Positions 11,678-22,940 are shown, numbered from the stretch's first letter. The stretch is 64,000 bases of DNA from Fonsecaea monophora (GCF_001642475.1 NW_019173997.1:1-64000), one strand, 5' to 3'. Translations and numbers: made by a program. Notes: a model not told the origin generated them from the letters alone.

Positions 11678-12810
11678 GCGGCGACTCATCGTCACCAGAA
11701 GGGGTTATGCTGTAATTTCAACCCAGTCAGGAATTAGGGATCAGGTTGGAGCCTTTTTTGTTCTCTCTGCACCTCGAAGACATATGGGGACAGAAGAAGG
11801 AACAAAGTTTTTTCTCGTGCGTTGCTATAAAGGTCAGTAACTGCTGTGGCAGACAGACAGTGGGCAGCCTCCAGATGGGACCAGACACAGCAGCATCGCG
11901 AGAGGTAACATCTGCTTTTGTACTACAATCCAAAGACGAGACCCGACAGTCAGTCAGTCAGTCGACTGGGAGGGGGGCTCTGTTTCTAGACAAAATAAAT
12001 TGTTGTGTGCGTTGATTCAAAGGTGCGGTGTTCAAGACGTGTGTACCGAAGTAGGCTTGATACGTCTACCTGTGTATGTAGACTCTACGTACGTAGGTCT
12101 GTTTTGTAGGTCTGGAAGTTTTTGGATTTTTATACAGAGAGATATCTAGATGTACATACATAGCCGACATAATACATGCGAGTATGTTGAGAATGGGGTG
12201 GCGGGAGAAGTTTATTTGGCCGTGCGAGCAGAAGTCTTGAAAGAAAGAAGAGGAGGCGCTGAAAACTAGAAGAAGATGTTGAGAAACCAGGAGAGCCAGC
12301 GCCGTATGAGTACTGGGCGACCGCCTTTTCCAGGTGAGACTCGATTGCGTTGATAGACATGGTTGCCTCCACCATGAACATAGTCGTGTTGGGGATGAAG
12401 GGTCCTTGTTGAAAATCCGAGTCGAAAAACACGTATTATCGTCGTCCGATCTCTGTCCTTCCTGGTTGGCTGCTATTGAGCCTCGCCCAGTCTCGGGCTG
12501 TCTTCCTTTCACAGCCACGCCAGGCTCGCTGTTATTGCTCTGCCATTCCTGTGATGGTGCTCTCTCCCCCCAAAGACCCTTTTCTCCGCGCATCCTTTTT
12601 GAGGTTGAGCAGGATATCCCAAGCCGGCCGACCATGACGCTGGCTCTCCGAGTCTGGTGGAAGTGCAGCTGCTTTTCCAATTCTTTGGGGAAACGGGCAC
12701 TCTGGATTGAACGTATCCACAATGGCCAGACCACAGAAGAATGTTGTACTAACCTCCGGCACCCATCTCTTTCTATCAGTCAACCACATCGATTTTCTCT
12801 TCGGCCGTGG
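11678..12810. other. intergenic, 1.1 kb, no gene supported
   Basis: Convergent spacer between RPN2 (+) and the uS8m gene (-). It includes a short CAGT tandem run near 11947-11962. Two minus-strand frames read somewhat like protein (12532-12789 and 12130-12432), but they share no usable splice junction and show no family motif, so no gene is called. Confidence 0.45.
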
Positions 12811-13323
12811 TTATCGCACCCGGCAAATCAGCATCCCTCCAATCTTGCGTTCCACACACTCCCTTGCCTCCATAATCCCAGCGTCCGTGCTGACGTACAT
12901 GCACTCCCCTGGGCGCGTCATGCCCTTGACATACCCGCTCTTTTGCCCCAACACAAGTTTCCTTAAGCCTGCCACGTCCATCCATATCCGCCTCGTCGGC
13001 TTAGAGACAAGCTCCATCTTTTCGATCACTGGCTCCGAGTTCCAGTATTTTAGGCCCAGCCACAGACGACGTGAGGCAACGTTGTGCCGTGTGACGGGTT
13101 CAACAGGGTGTGATGGGTCGGACGAGGAAGGATGAGATAATAGATTGTGTGCCGGGGGTGGTGTTGGGCCTCCGCGCACGACGGTTGAAATGAAGCCCGA
13201 GTTTTGTAGTGCGAGCATAAGTTTTAGGTGGAATTTTGTGTCCGGGATGGAAGTCAGACCTAACCGAGCGCGCGAGGCATTCTGGAGATGGGAGCAGGTG
13301 TTTGCGAGGTGTACAAGGGACAT
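12811..13323 (-). CDS. MRPS8: mitochondrial small-subunit ribosomal protein uS8m
   Basis: Single exon of 170 residues from ATG at 13323 to TAA at 12811. The N-terminus (MSLVHLANTCSHLQNAS, then RLGLTSIPDTKFHL and LMLALQNSGFISTVVRGG) is the first half of the S8 fold, with the usual low-energy 'N-sxxG' pattern of fungal mitochondrial S8. The C-terminal half has LRKLVLGQKSGYVKGMTRPGE-like sequence followed by STDAGIMEARECVERKIGG, matching the conserved STxxGI motif of S8 that contacts 16S-type rRNA helix 21. Length fits fungal mitochondrial homologues. It acts in assembly of the mitochondrial small subunit. No cleavable presequence is obvious, which is common for this protein. Confidence 0.9.
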   Translation of the reverse strand: MSLVHLANTCSHLQNASRARLGLTSIPDTKFHLKLMLALQNSGFISTVVRGGPTPPPAHNLLSHPSSSDPSHPVEPVTRHNVASRRLWLGLKYWNSEPVIEKMELVSKPTRRIWMDVAGLRKLVLGQKSGYVKGMTRPGECMYVSTDAGIMEARECVERKIGGMLICRVR

Positions 13324-14427
13324 TTTCGAGGATGGTTTCGTGCTGCAGCCTCTGAGTGGAAACGGGTGTGAAAAGAAGTACTGCAGAACAGAAGAATTGA
13401 GGTCTGATCAATCGGACTGGGGTGGACTTGCTGCCGGCGATCGTGTCACGCTGGTAGGGTTATCGTTTTCGCGAAATGACAACAAGAGTGCTGGAAGGTC
13501 AAGGAGAGTGTGGCACTCTTTTGTGGGTGATGTAGATGCGTAAAACGTCCGCGGTCTGTAAAAGGTCAGTTTTCCAGCAAAAAGCTGCCAGTCCCCAAGG
13601 TTTGGGAAAACTACTTGGTGATCCACCCCGTCAGGAAGGAAAGTGACGCCGCCCTATGCTCACCCCAAGGCTCGATATGCAGCATCTCATGTCTTGATCA
13701 TTGATCTGACTTGTTCCTCCCATATTCTCCACCAAGAGATGGAGAATATATCCTCGCTGTTATTCTCCAGGGACAGCATGTCTACCATTTTCCACGGTCC
13801 GCAGTTCATTGCGCTGACCCAGGTTCAGCACTCCAACTTCAACCCCCTACTTCCCGGAGATCTGTTCAGACGGTAGAATCACGCCAATAGATGACAGCCA
13901 CACCCAGAACAGAACACACCTTTCAGATGGATCCTGGCTAGTACCGCCGAAGAAAGGCAGCCTGAAAATTTGGCTCTGAAAAATGGACCCCTGCCTCTAT
14001 TACTTCCACAACAGGGGCTGCAGGACGGATGCTATGGTCCGAGCGCACCAAGGTGAAGAATTCAACTCTACCAAAACAAATATGCAAGTTTGGTCGAGAA
14101 AAGACTTTTTGGTCCGATAATCTACTTTCACATCTTTTGGTTCAGCGCATACTTGTACGGATCGCTTCCCTTGCGGGTCTAGAACCATGGCACCGCCGCA
14201 AACAGCCAATGGGTCGTGGTTCGAACAAGGGGCGCACTCAGTGTGGCAACACGGCTGCAGCTGGACACGACCGCACAGACGGAAGCGTCACCTCTCTCTT
14301 CTAAGGGGAGAATTCTCGAGGTCGTTCAACTCGAGAGGGACACTCGTGCCTAACCATCAAGCTTGAAGGTAGACAAGGCGGTCTCTCCTCCGCCATCATA
14401 TCGCTAATCAGAATTCTAACACACAGC
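13324..14427. other. divergent intergenic region, 1.1 kb
   Basis: Lies between the start of the uS8m gene (-) and the start of the amidoligase (+), so it must hold both promoters. No supported coding sequence. Short plus-strand frames at 13643-13876 and 14029-14304 lack any family feature. Confidence 0.45.
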
Positions 14428-16176
14428 ATGGGTAGCTTAACAAATCCCGATGGATCGCAATATCCAAGCTGCTCCCTCAATCCGGCAGTCAAGTCGACCC
14501 GAAACAAACGCACGCCATCTCAGTCATCTTTCGAAAAGTCGATATCTGGTCCGACTGACCCCTGTATGGGCAACGTTGACGCCACGAACCGTGCTACACA
14601 CTTTGGTATTGAGCTTGAATTCGTTCTGGCTTTCAGAGAAGACCTGCTGGAATCCATCATATCAAAATACAATTTGGACGCCGACATCATCAAAACCCTG
14701 GCAGATTACGAACATCGCTCTCTAATCGAACACGACAATATTGGCACGAATCCTTCCTACGAATGCCGATGGAGGCACCCGTCGTGGGCACTACACGTTC
14801 CAGAGACGGACATAGTGTGCAACTCGAAACTCCACAAGGGCATGTTTTTCAGCAGAGTACGCAATGGAAAGCAATGGATACGACGATACGTCGCGGAGCC
14901 ACTCCTCATTGCTCAGGACCGCCTTGACAAACAGGGCCTTCTTTCCAATGTTGTGGGATGGGTAGAACCTGACCCATGCAACCGAGACTCTCATGAGGCT
15001 TCGAAGATCACCCTGCCGAACCACAATTCCACCGACGAAAAAGCCTTACTTCGAACGAGTCTAATAGACTACACAGAATGGACTTTGACAAATGATCATA
15101 CTGTTGTTGGAGCGCTCCGAAGTCAACTACGAGACCATCTGATTTCTCAAGGAGTCACCGAGGATGATGTTTCGAAATGGGATAGCTATGGAGTGGAAAT
15201 GATCTCGCCGGTGTTTGAACTCGAGAGGAAAAGGGAAGCTTTCACTCAAATCGAAAAATATCTTGGAGGTCTAGTCTCTAAGGAGACTTCAATTCTTGAA
15301 TCTGTCTGGGCTAGTGCTCATGTCCATATCGGATTCAATTTCTCGAGTGCCAAGGATATCCCCATACTGTTGCTTCAGCATTTGGCATACATCCTTGTCC
15401 TACACGAAGATCTTTTGTCGAAGTGTCACCCTCGAAGTCGCTGCGGCATTCAAATTTTGGAGTCAGCCCCCGAAGATGTGGAAGATGGAGGCTCAATCGA
15501 CGACGAAGTCTTTGATCCCGACGCCCCCTACGAACCACCACCCGAGCAATCAGAGGAAGAGTTAGAGGAATGCAACGAACGAGTAGTTCTCGCTTTCGAG
15601 GCCAAGTACACCGGAGCCGATAATGTCAGCTCCAACGCTCGGTATCTACGGAAGCAATTGTCACAGAGGTCCATCCAATACTCCCCCGAATCGATCAGAG
15701 ACGCTGTCTTCAAACAAGGCGGCAATATTTTTGACCTGGTGGCCCTCTTACAACCAAACGATGAACACGGCAATCCACACAGGGGATGTATGTACAATTT
15801 TGCGAATCTGGTCAATCTAGCACGCAACAACACGACTTGGAAACAGATTAAGCCAACAGTGGAATTTCGCCAGCACGCTTGCACGATGAGTGCAGAAGTG
15901 TTGAGTCGATGGGTGACGCTTTTGGAAAGAGTTGTACGTGTGGCGGAAAAGAATGCACAGGGGACAATGCCGTCTGGTCCCACCAATCCTACAGATGACG
16001 TGCAGAGCTCTTTCGCGAAGGGGGAATGCGACAAATACCCTTCTCAGTGGCCTTATGAGAGCATGAGCGCATTCTGTGGGGAATTTTTAGGCATGAGTGT
16101 GGAGGACCAGCAGTACTGGCAACACAGGTTCGAAAGATACAAGGATGACAGACCGGAGGCAGTTGGCGATGAATGA
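14428..16176 (+). CDS. amidoligase-family protein (Amidoligase_2, fungal)
   Basis: Single exon of 582 residues from ATG 14428. The sequence has the marks of the ATP-grasp-related amidoligase_2 family (glutamine-synthetase-like fold): FGIELEFVLAF near residue 60, an AHVHIGFNFSS segment near 297, and TVEFRQHACTMS near 477 followed by a helix RWVTLLERVVRVAE. In the bacterial family such Glu and His positions hold metal and ATP for joining a carboxylate to an amine. An acidic, low-complexity insert (DDEVFDPDAPYEPPPEQ and following) splits the domain at about 355-395. Substrate is unknown for fungal members; they occur without the peptidase partners seen in bacteria. Here the next gene, 625 bp downstream on the same strand, is an MFS transporter, but a functional link is only a guess. 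Confidence 0.85.
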   Translation: MGSLTNPDGSQYPSCSLNPAVKSTRNKRTPSQSSFEKSISGPTDPCMGNVDATNRATHFGIELEFVLAFREDLLESIISKYNLDADIIKTLADYEHRSLIEHDNIGTNPSYECRWRHPSWALHVPETDIVCNSKLHKGMFFSRVRNGKQWIRRYVAEPLLIAQDRLDKQGLLSNVVGWVEPDPCNRDSHEASKITLPNHNSTDEKALLRTSLIDYTEWTLTNDHTVVGALRSQLRDHLISQGVTEDDVSKWDSYGVEMISPVFELERKREAFTQIEKYLGGLVSKETSILESVWASAHVHIGFNFSSAKDIPILLLQHLAYILVLHEDLLSKCHPRSRCGIQILESAPEDVEDGGSIDDEVFDPDAPYEPPPEQSEEELEECNERVVLAFEAKYTGADNVSSNARYLRKQLSQRSIQYSPESIRDAVFKQGGNIFDLVALLQPNDEHGNPHRGCMYNFANLVNLARNNTTWKQIKPTVEFRQHACTMSAEVLSRWVTLLERVVRVAEKNAQGTMPSGPTNPTDDVQSSFAKGECDKYPSQWPYESMSAFCGEFLGMSVEDQQYWQHRFERYKDDRPEAVGDE

Positions 16177-16801
16177 GAGGACAGATTGACGATGACATGT
16201 GATTAGTGAACTTATTGATGATCCAAGGGGGTGATAGATGGACACATGTAATGAAAGACCGGCTTGTTGGAAAGGCTATGGTTATAAGTGATTTGGTCGG
16301 AATTGGTGCGGTGGAGGTGACTTGGTAGGATATTTGTGATTTGGGTAGAGAAGAAATCTCTGACGTAAATTGAACATTGATGACAGAACCACAGCCCAGA
16401 TATCTGTGGTCGTTTAAAGGGGAGCACATAGCAAAGCCTTGCGGATCGCCAGCCTTGCCAATCCAGCCTTGCCACTCCAGCCTCGCCCGTTCAGCCTCGT
16501 CGGCCGCTTCCCGTCGGGTGGAGCGGCATGAAAAAAGTGCCCTCGACTCGCACTTGCACGCAATTAGTTGCCGTCTTTGCGTCTTGCCTTCGTCATCTTC
16601 ACTTTGTAAAAGGCGATTTCCTCACACTTTGTTTTAGTCGACGTTTGCACGTTACCTGCTGACCATATCTTGTGCTGACTAGTTGTATTGCTCTGCGACT
16701 TAGTCGTGTATCTCTTAGCCTTTTGCACCACGTACAAGCTTCCAGATTGGCGAGTCTGTGCTCCACATGATAACCTCCGAAACCGAAACAGACCCCAACG
16801 A
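16177..16801. other. intergenic, 625 bp, with short CCAGCCTTGC tandem
   Basis: Between the amidoligase and the MFS gene. A degenerate direct repeat of about 10-11 bp (CAGCCTTGCC, CCAGCCTTGCC, CCAGCCTCGCC, TCAGCCTCGTC) occurs at about 16449-16502. The frame upstream of the MFS ATG is open from a TTG at 16688 but holds no Met. Confidence 0.5.
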
Positions 16802-18815
16802 ATGCCCTCACCGCCGTTACATATTCCTGACGACCGGGCCAGGCAAAATGTAGAGGGCAGCAATACCCGTTTTGCAGATGTGGCCTTGTCGCTCGACGGA
16901 GCCAATTCAAGCACAGAGTATTTTGAGAAATTCGATGGCAAGAATGACCTTCTGGAGCATGCTTCGGCCAGCCCCTCCACCAAACACCCGGCCAGACCGA
17001 GCCTGGTCTCGGGCATCTCTTCCACGGCTCGCCGACCTTCATTTATAGACGAAGAGGAAGACCCCATAGCGAGCGAGAACACCGCTCATGGACGGCCAGA
17101 CAGATCCGATAAAGATCGACCGGTGACATGGATGTCATTGCCTAAGAAGGGACAATTGGCCGTTCTGACCTTTGCTCGACTCTCGGAGCCATTGACGGAA
17201 CGGTCTCTTGCGGCATACTTGTTCTACCAGCTTCGATCGTTTGACCCAAATCTTCCAGATAGCACGATCGCAAGTCAAGGTGGTATGCTCACTGCCTCGT
17301 TTGCAGCCGCGCAGTTTGTGACAGCCGTCTGGTGGGGACGAGCGGCTGATACGCCTTGGATTGGTCGCAAAAGAGTCTTGCTGGTAGGGTTGTTTGGTAC
17401 TTGTGTCAGTTGTATTGGCGTGGGCTTCTCAAAGTCATTTGCCCAGGCACTGTTCTTTCGAGCATGTGCTGGCTGTCTCAATGGAAATGTGGGCGTCATG
17501 AGAACCATGATCAGCGAGATTATCAAAGAGAAAAAGTACCTCTTCTGCCTTCACCCTCCCTCAGGGATTCCATGATCTAACTGAATTCTACAGATACCAG
17601 TCGAGGGCATTCCTTCTTTTGCCCATGTGTTTTAACATTGGTAAGTCAGATGAACCAGCTCGATATTGGCTCCTGGCTAAATGCCTCCCAGGTGTCGTTA
17701 TCGGCCCGATCCTCGGCGGCTTCCTTGCAGACCCAATATCCTCGTTTCCTGCTGTCTTTGGACCAGGTTCTTTGATTGGTGGCAAGGATGGAGTTGGCTG
17801 GATGACGGCCTTTCCCTACGCTCTCCCAAACGTGGTGAGCTCCATGTTCATCCTGGCCTCTGCTCTCCTCCTCGTGTTGGGTTTGGACGAAACCCATGTC
17901 GCGTTGAAAGACAGGCCGGATTATGGCCGAAAGCTAGGCAAGTATCTGACCCGGGTCCTGTTCCGTCGTGGCAAGCAGGAATATGAATACTCTGAAATTG
18001 GCAATCAAGTCGAGCTGCAGGATATTAATGAAGACGATCTGTCACCGCAAGACAGAGACCCCGAGTCGTCAAGGACTCCAGCCGCAACACCCACGGGCAC
18101 CAAACCGGCCTCCTGGAAACCAAATCTATCATTCCGGCAAATCTTCACAAAGAATGTCATTCTTACTCTGCTTGCCCACCACCTCCTGGCCATGCATGTG
18201 TCGGCTTTCAATGCGTTGGTCTTCCTGTTCCTCCCAGCACCCCGGTCAGACAACGCCCACGCAAGATTGCCGTTTCTCTTCTCTGGTGGCCTCGGCCTCA
18301 GCTCTGACCGCGTTGGCCTTGCCACTGCCATCATTGGCATCATCGGGTTCCCTCTTCAGATCCTCCTCTACCCATCCCTCAACTCGAAACTAGGCACCTT
18401 GCCGAGCTACAGATGGTTTCTTCCCTTTTCTGTCCTCGCATATCTCATCATGCCATATCTGGCCCTTATCCCCAACAAAGCATTCTTGGTCTGGCCGGCA
18501 CTGACAGTGGTGTTGGCTTTCCAAGTCATTGCCCGCACGTTCGCTCTGCCTGGCTCGACGATTCTTATCAATAATTGTACACCGCACCCGAGCGTATTAG
18601 GCACAATTCATGGGTTTGCACAGAGTGTCTCTTCTGGAGCCAGGACTCTGGGACCTACCCTCGGAGGGTGGGGATTGGGGATGGGATTGGGTGGGAACTG
18701 TGTGGGCGCCGTTTGGTGGGTTATGGCGAGCATTGCTGTCCTGAACTGGTCGTTGCTATGGGCCATTTCCGAAGGAGACGCAGGTGCAGCGGCCGCGGCG
18801 GCCATGGGCGGTTGA
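16802..18815 (+). CDS. MFS transporter, DHA1 / ZIFL-like (YCR023C type)
   Basis: Three exons: 16802-17535, 17594-17640 and 17692-18815. Intron 1 (17536-17593) uses GTACCT..ACAG and joins EKK to YQSRAFLLLP. Intron 2 (17641-17691, 51 bp, in frame and easily missed) uses GTAAGT..CCCAG and restores FNIGVVIGPILGG, the usual TM5 motif. The protein has a cytosolic N-terminus of about 115 residues with RRPSFIDEEED, then 12 predicted membrane helices. The signature GRAADTPWIGRKRVLLVG (motif A) follows TM2. A hydrophilic loop separates the two halves (about residues 380-430). This layout is that of ZIFL1-like/TCR transporters, related to yeast YCR023C and plant ZIF1; substrates range from drugs to zinc chelates. 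The small C-terminal tail is Ala/Gly-rich. ATG 16802 is the first Met in frame. Confidence 0.88.
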
Positions 18816-19631
18816 AGTTGTGTCCGATATCTATTCAATCATGTTGATTTTGACAAGATCCGAAATGTATGTACGTGGCGAGTCGCAGGCGTCGATGGTT
18901 ACGCCGCGGGATGGAATGAACGGGGACTGGGGCGTTCGTTCTAGGCGATGAGGCAATGCTCCCGGGGGACGTACGCCGGGTGTCCTTATCCTTGATGACG
19001 AAATGATAGATTCCGGTATGCAGTACAGCACGAAGGCGTATGATTGATACATTGGATTGACAGAGCAGCACAGGAGCGAAGGCAGTCATGTCTAGGGATA
19101 GACGAGTTGGGAATAAAACTGAAATGAGTCACCGCGAATAGGTTTTCTCTTTATACCATCTCGCCCGCTGCCGGTGATGATGATGCGTTGTTTTTCTACT
19201 TTATTCAATTCTCAGTTCTTGACTTTCCAGTCCCTTCATTATTTCGTCGGTGACTGCAGCAGCTACAGCAGCAGCGGCGGCAGGGGCCGCAGCAGTGCCT
19301 CGTCCCGTGGAATCAAGAATGCCCCTCCCGGGCCCCTGAAGCTCGACGCTGGAGCGTTCTTTTTTTTTCTTTTCCAAGAAACGAACGACTCGAACGAAAA
19401 GCACAGGACTGAGAATGACTGAGTGACTGACCTAGGTCGAATCCAAGCCTCGCTCATCTTGCTCCTCCTCCTCCTCCTGCTCCCTCCTCCCTCTCTTATC
19501 TATGTCTCGATGATCCCCTGGCCAACCAGAAGAAAAAAAAAAGAAAATTATCTGTACAAGCACTCCGCGGTGTGATGGTAGACCTGTTTAGTTGGTTGGT
19601 GGGTGGGTAGGTGGGTGATAATGGACACGCT

Positions 19632-19658
19632 TTGTGTGTGTGTGGGTGTGTGTGTGTG
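19632..19658. repeat. (TG)n microsatellite
   Basis: TG dinucleotide run interrupted once by a GGG. It lies in the convergent spacer 3' of PEX20 and is likely length-polymorphic. Confidence 0.9.
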
Positions 19659-19824
19659 AATTCCATCATGGACGCCCATGTAATTCCGCTGAACAAGGCT
19701 CGATTGCTTGGCCGCGGGACGCGCCAAGCAGACGGAAATAGAAACGGAATAGGAATAGGATTAGGACATGATGGTTTGTCAGAGGGAAGGATCCGTTAGA
19801 GGGGGGTGGAGAGGGAGCGAAAAG

Positions 19825-19856
19825 GTCGGAAAAGTCGGAAAAGCCGGAAAAAAAAA
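19825..19856. repeat. short tandem of TCGGAAAA units
   Basis: Three direct units, GTCGGAAAA, GTCGGAAAA and GCCGGAAAA, ending in an A run. Located 37 bp beyond the PEX20 stop, so on the PEX20 sense strand it is a T-rich stretch that may lie in the 3' UTR. Confidence 0.8.
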
Positions 19857-19892
19857 GGCAACGGCTGGAACAAACGCGACCAATGATTGTTT

Positions 19893-21450
19893 TCACCTGT
19901 GGAAATTGAACCAGGTGGAATCTAGGTAGTCAAAGTCGCTGGCCGAGATCCGTTTCGATCCATCACCGCCGCCGCCCTGGGCGTCTTTGCTGCTTCCACC
20001 TTCGACGGGAGTTTGGATAGCACCGCTCATCTCGGCTTCTTCTGCAGCTGCGGCGTCGAGGGCCGCGCGTCGAAGGCGCGGAGATTGGTCTGGGTAGTAT
20101 TTCCCGCCTGGGTGGAGAGCCTCGAACTGCAATGGCGACAGAGCGTAGTCCCTGGGATGCTCGTCATCGTCAAACCCGTATGTCGTGTACGGCGACCGTT
20201 GGAGCACCTGGGGGTCGTGCGCCGTCACTTCCGGCGCAGCCTTCCACTGCGGTGCGCTGGCCGGGGGGTAGTCCCACGACCCGGCGTATCGGTGCTGAGC
20301 GTTCTGGTCAAGTTCCGAGTCTGCCCAGGCATCGCTCGTGTTCGTGGGCGCATAGACGGCGTCCATGTCTGGGAACTCAAAGTGCGACGACTGTTGGTTC
20401 GTAGCTTCTTGTGTCGGTCCTGGCGTCGATTTGGACGTTGATCTGCCCGTCTCTTGAAGTTCGTCGCCCTGTACCTCGACCTCTCGATCCCTGATTTTCC
20501 GCATCAGCTGCAGGAACTGACTGTTTTGGAATTTGTCGCTGTTGTCGTGTGATACGCTTGTAAGAAGCTGGCCTGCGGTGCGAGCCAGTTCATCTGCGTC
20601 ACGCGTGTCTGTTTCTGCCGTACGCTCTGTTTTCTCGCGGTAAGCGATGGCGTCGCTGCCTATGCGCACAGTTTCTCCTCCGTCCGGTCGCTGCATCTCA
20701 GGAGTCATGGCATTGGGGTCTGAAGAAAGTCCTGAGGAAGCACGTTGTTGGTCCATCTCTTGAGCATGGGCGAATGCGTCCGCAAACGCGGCTTCGAAAT
20801 CCACGTCGGAAACTTGGACATGTTGTTCCATAGACATCATCGTAGACTGTTGCATCTGCGGTTCTTGCTGGAAACCGCCAGAGTACGATTGGAACATGGG
20901 CTGGGTATAATCCATCATTGGCTGTTGGAACATGCCGCCGCCGCTCAACTGTGGACTATCCCGTACGGCTTGTTTGCCTTGCGCAACTGGAGTACCGGCT
21001 CCCGACCGCTGGCGCATAAACTCCTGTTGCCATCCGCCGAGCGTTGTAGACCTGACTAGCGGCGCCTCAGTACGAAACTGTCCCGCTGGCACAGGCTGCT
21101 GGGATATCGAGAGCCGTTGAAAGTCGGCAGCCCACCCTGCCGGGGCAGGGGAGGCATGGTGCTGGGGGTGAAAGAGGTCTGGTTGCTGGAACTGGAATGG
21201 GTGCGGCGTGGAGGTCTCGAAGGCGTGAAACTCAGCGTCGAGTGATCCTGCGCGAGGGTCGGCAGTGCGGAAGCCCTACAGATATCACATGTCAATGACG
21301 ACTCGAAGAGGGACATGGGGATTTCAAACTCACCTGCCCTGGCGACTGTCTGTTACCGACAAGACGATCTTGCTGCAGCGTCCGATCTACCTGGGTGTGC
21401 TTTTGTAAGTTCTGGAGCGGGTTGGAGGGCCCGCACAGAGCGTCTGCCAT
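19893..21450 (-). CDS. PEX20: peroxin 20, PTS2 co-receptor
   Basis: Two exons: ATG at 21450 to 21334, intron 21276-21333 (GTGAGT..GTAG, 58 bp), then 21275 to the TGA at 19893; 499 residues. The N-terminus MADALCGPSNPLQ carries the conserved Cys (residue 6) that is monoubiquitinated for receptor recycling in Pex20/Pex5/Pex18. WxxxF/Y-type motifs that bind Pex14/Pex13 are visible as WAADF and WQQEF. The C-terminal third (FDYLDSTWFNFHR end) corresponds to the Pex7-binding region. The middle is Gln/Met/Ser-rich and disordered, as usual. Pex20 works with Pex7 to bring PTS2 proteins into peroxisomes; filamentous fungi use it in place of the long Pex5 isoform. Confidence 0.92.
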
Positions 21451-22059
21451 GGTGGGCGAGTGGGGGACGTAAGTCAAGACCAGAGGTCACTGTGTTGGGG
21501 GAAAGGTCATATCTAAATAAGATGGGATAAGAAAGACAGGATAAAGATCGGGGATTGTTCGCTCTCGGCTGCAGACGAGGACGATCCCTCGAGCGCTTTG
21601 ACGTAGGGTGTGGTAGTGGTAGTGGTAGTAGTGGTGGTAGTGGTTTGATGAGCAATTCAAAGTCGCCATCCAGGAATTTGGATGCCGAGGTTCGCCATGG
21701 GCGCCGAACCTACGGAATTCGGAAGAAAGTTTAACCGGGAATGGAACGGGCAGGTGCCCGACAAGGCTGCATCAAGACTGCATCAGTGCTGCATCAGTAT
21801 ACGCTGGGAACAGTCTGACACAGTTGGATATAACTCTCAAGGGAAGACACTCCTCAATATTGTGTACATATAGTTGAAAAATAAAGTCACACGCCCCCAA
21901 AACCCTTCGATATCAAGTGGAACAAGAGAACTTCTATCAATTCCTCCAGACTCAGTCCCTGTCTCAGTCGCACGCTTTCCGTCTTCGCATACGTTAGAGT
22001 AGACGGTTGCAGAGAAGCTGATTACCAGCAGTGGACTGTCTCCTAGTCGTCTCGGCCAA
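21451..22059. other. intergenic, 609 bp, PEX20 upstream region
   Basis: Promoter side of PEX20 (-) and 3' flank of the PEBP gene (-). A GGTAGT-type trinucleotide tandem occupies about 21609-21644. A direct repeat GACAAGGCTGCATCAAG / GACTGCATCAGTGCTGCATCAG lies near 21760-21800. No gene supported. Confidence 0.5.
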
Positions 22060-22940
22060 TTACAGCATCCACAACCATGCACCAGCGATGCCCATAGCAA
22101 GTCCCATGGTCAATTCTCTTGCACCAGCACGCACCTCATCTAGTCCTGCTGCCGAATTGGCTGCTGTACTAGCACTTGCACTAGCACTTGTACTCGCACC
22201 AGTGGAGGTCGGAGTCGAAGCGGCCGTGCCCGTTTCAACTGATGTTGTAGCAGCACTCTCGGTGACTGAACTGGTAGAGCTTGAGACTGTCGAGGTCGAA
22301 CTGGTGTCATTCACAACACGGAACCAGTTTGCTGCAATTGGTTGTCCCAGACCGGCAGCAGCAGCGAAACCAGACATATTGAAAGGGTATCTTGCATTCG
22401 TGTCGGCGGGTGGACTGAAGGAGATGTATGCTTGCGGCACGGTGAATCCCTCTGGTTGAGGATAGAGCAGCAATGTGTATCTGTGTGGTCCATCTCCTCC
22501 AGGTGGCGAGGGAGTAAGATACTCCGCACCCACCGCCGTTGTGGCATTCCGCGCCCCCGGCTGGATGGATAATTCATGGTTGATGCCGACAAGGTTGGGT
22601 TGGAAGTAGTGGAGTAACTGAACTCGCGGACCGTTTCCTGTATTGACATCCTCATCGACCACAAAGAGTATGTAGGTGGCTTCTTCCGTGGCGTTTGCCG
22701 GACCATATACCGTTGGCCCATCGAGAACGTCTGAATACGTTAACCAGAGGTACGATATCGGGTCTGACCAAAGTCCTTACCATCCCTGGGCAGCAGAACG
22801 CCAGCTGGGGCAACGCTTGTCGCACTGCTGAGAAGGTCGACACGTAGATTGGTGTCGACCTGAACTGGAAAGTTCGGTGCAGACTGAGCACTAACGAGTG
22901 CTGCCAGTGTAGGGACAGCCAGCACCGAGAGGTATTTCAT
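22060..22940 (-). CDS. secreted, GPI-anchored phosphatidylethanolamine-binding protein (PEBP) family protein
   Basis: Exon 1 runs from ATG 22940 to 22781, intron 22731-22780 (50 bp, GTAAGG..TCAG), exon 2 22730 to TAA at 22060; about 276 residues. The first 20 residues form a signal peptide (MKYLSVLAVPTLAALVSAQ). The PEBP fold is shown by GPTVYGPANATEEATYILFV, LLHYFQPNL and the hallmark GPHRYTLLLYPQP (PEBP GxHRY motif). The Asp-Pro-Asp anion-site motif is replaced by VVDEDVN. A Ser/Thr/Ala-rich stalk of about 70 residues follows (for example STSTVSSSTSSVTES), then a C-terminal hydrophobic stretch AMGIAGAWLWML after a small-residue omega region, as in GPI proteins. It would sit at the cell surface or in the wall. 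Yeast Tfs1 inhibits carboxypeptidase Y, but no such role is shown for secreted fungal forms. Confidence 0.88.

Larger units (their letters stand above)
18816..19892. other. convergent intergenic region, 1.1 kb, with simple repeats
   Basis: Holds the 3' flanks of the MFS gene (+) and PEX20 (-). Contains a pyrimidine microsatellite (CTCCTC type, about 19460-19495), a TG run and an oligo-A-rich TCGGAAAA tandem. No gene supported. Confidence 0.6.

Noticed and set aside
12066..12734. 222-codon minus-strand frame
   Set aside because: Begins at a non-conserved codon, is composed of low-complexity basic sequence and overlaps better-looking frames; no family feature.
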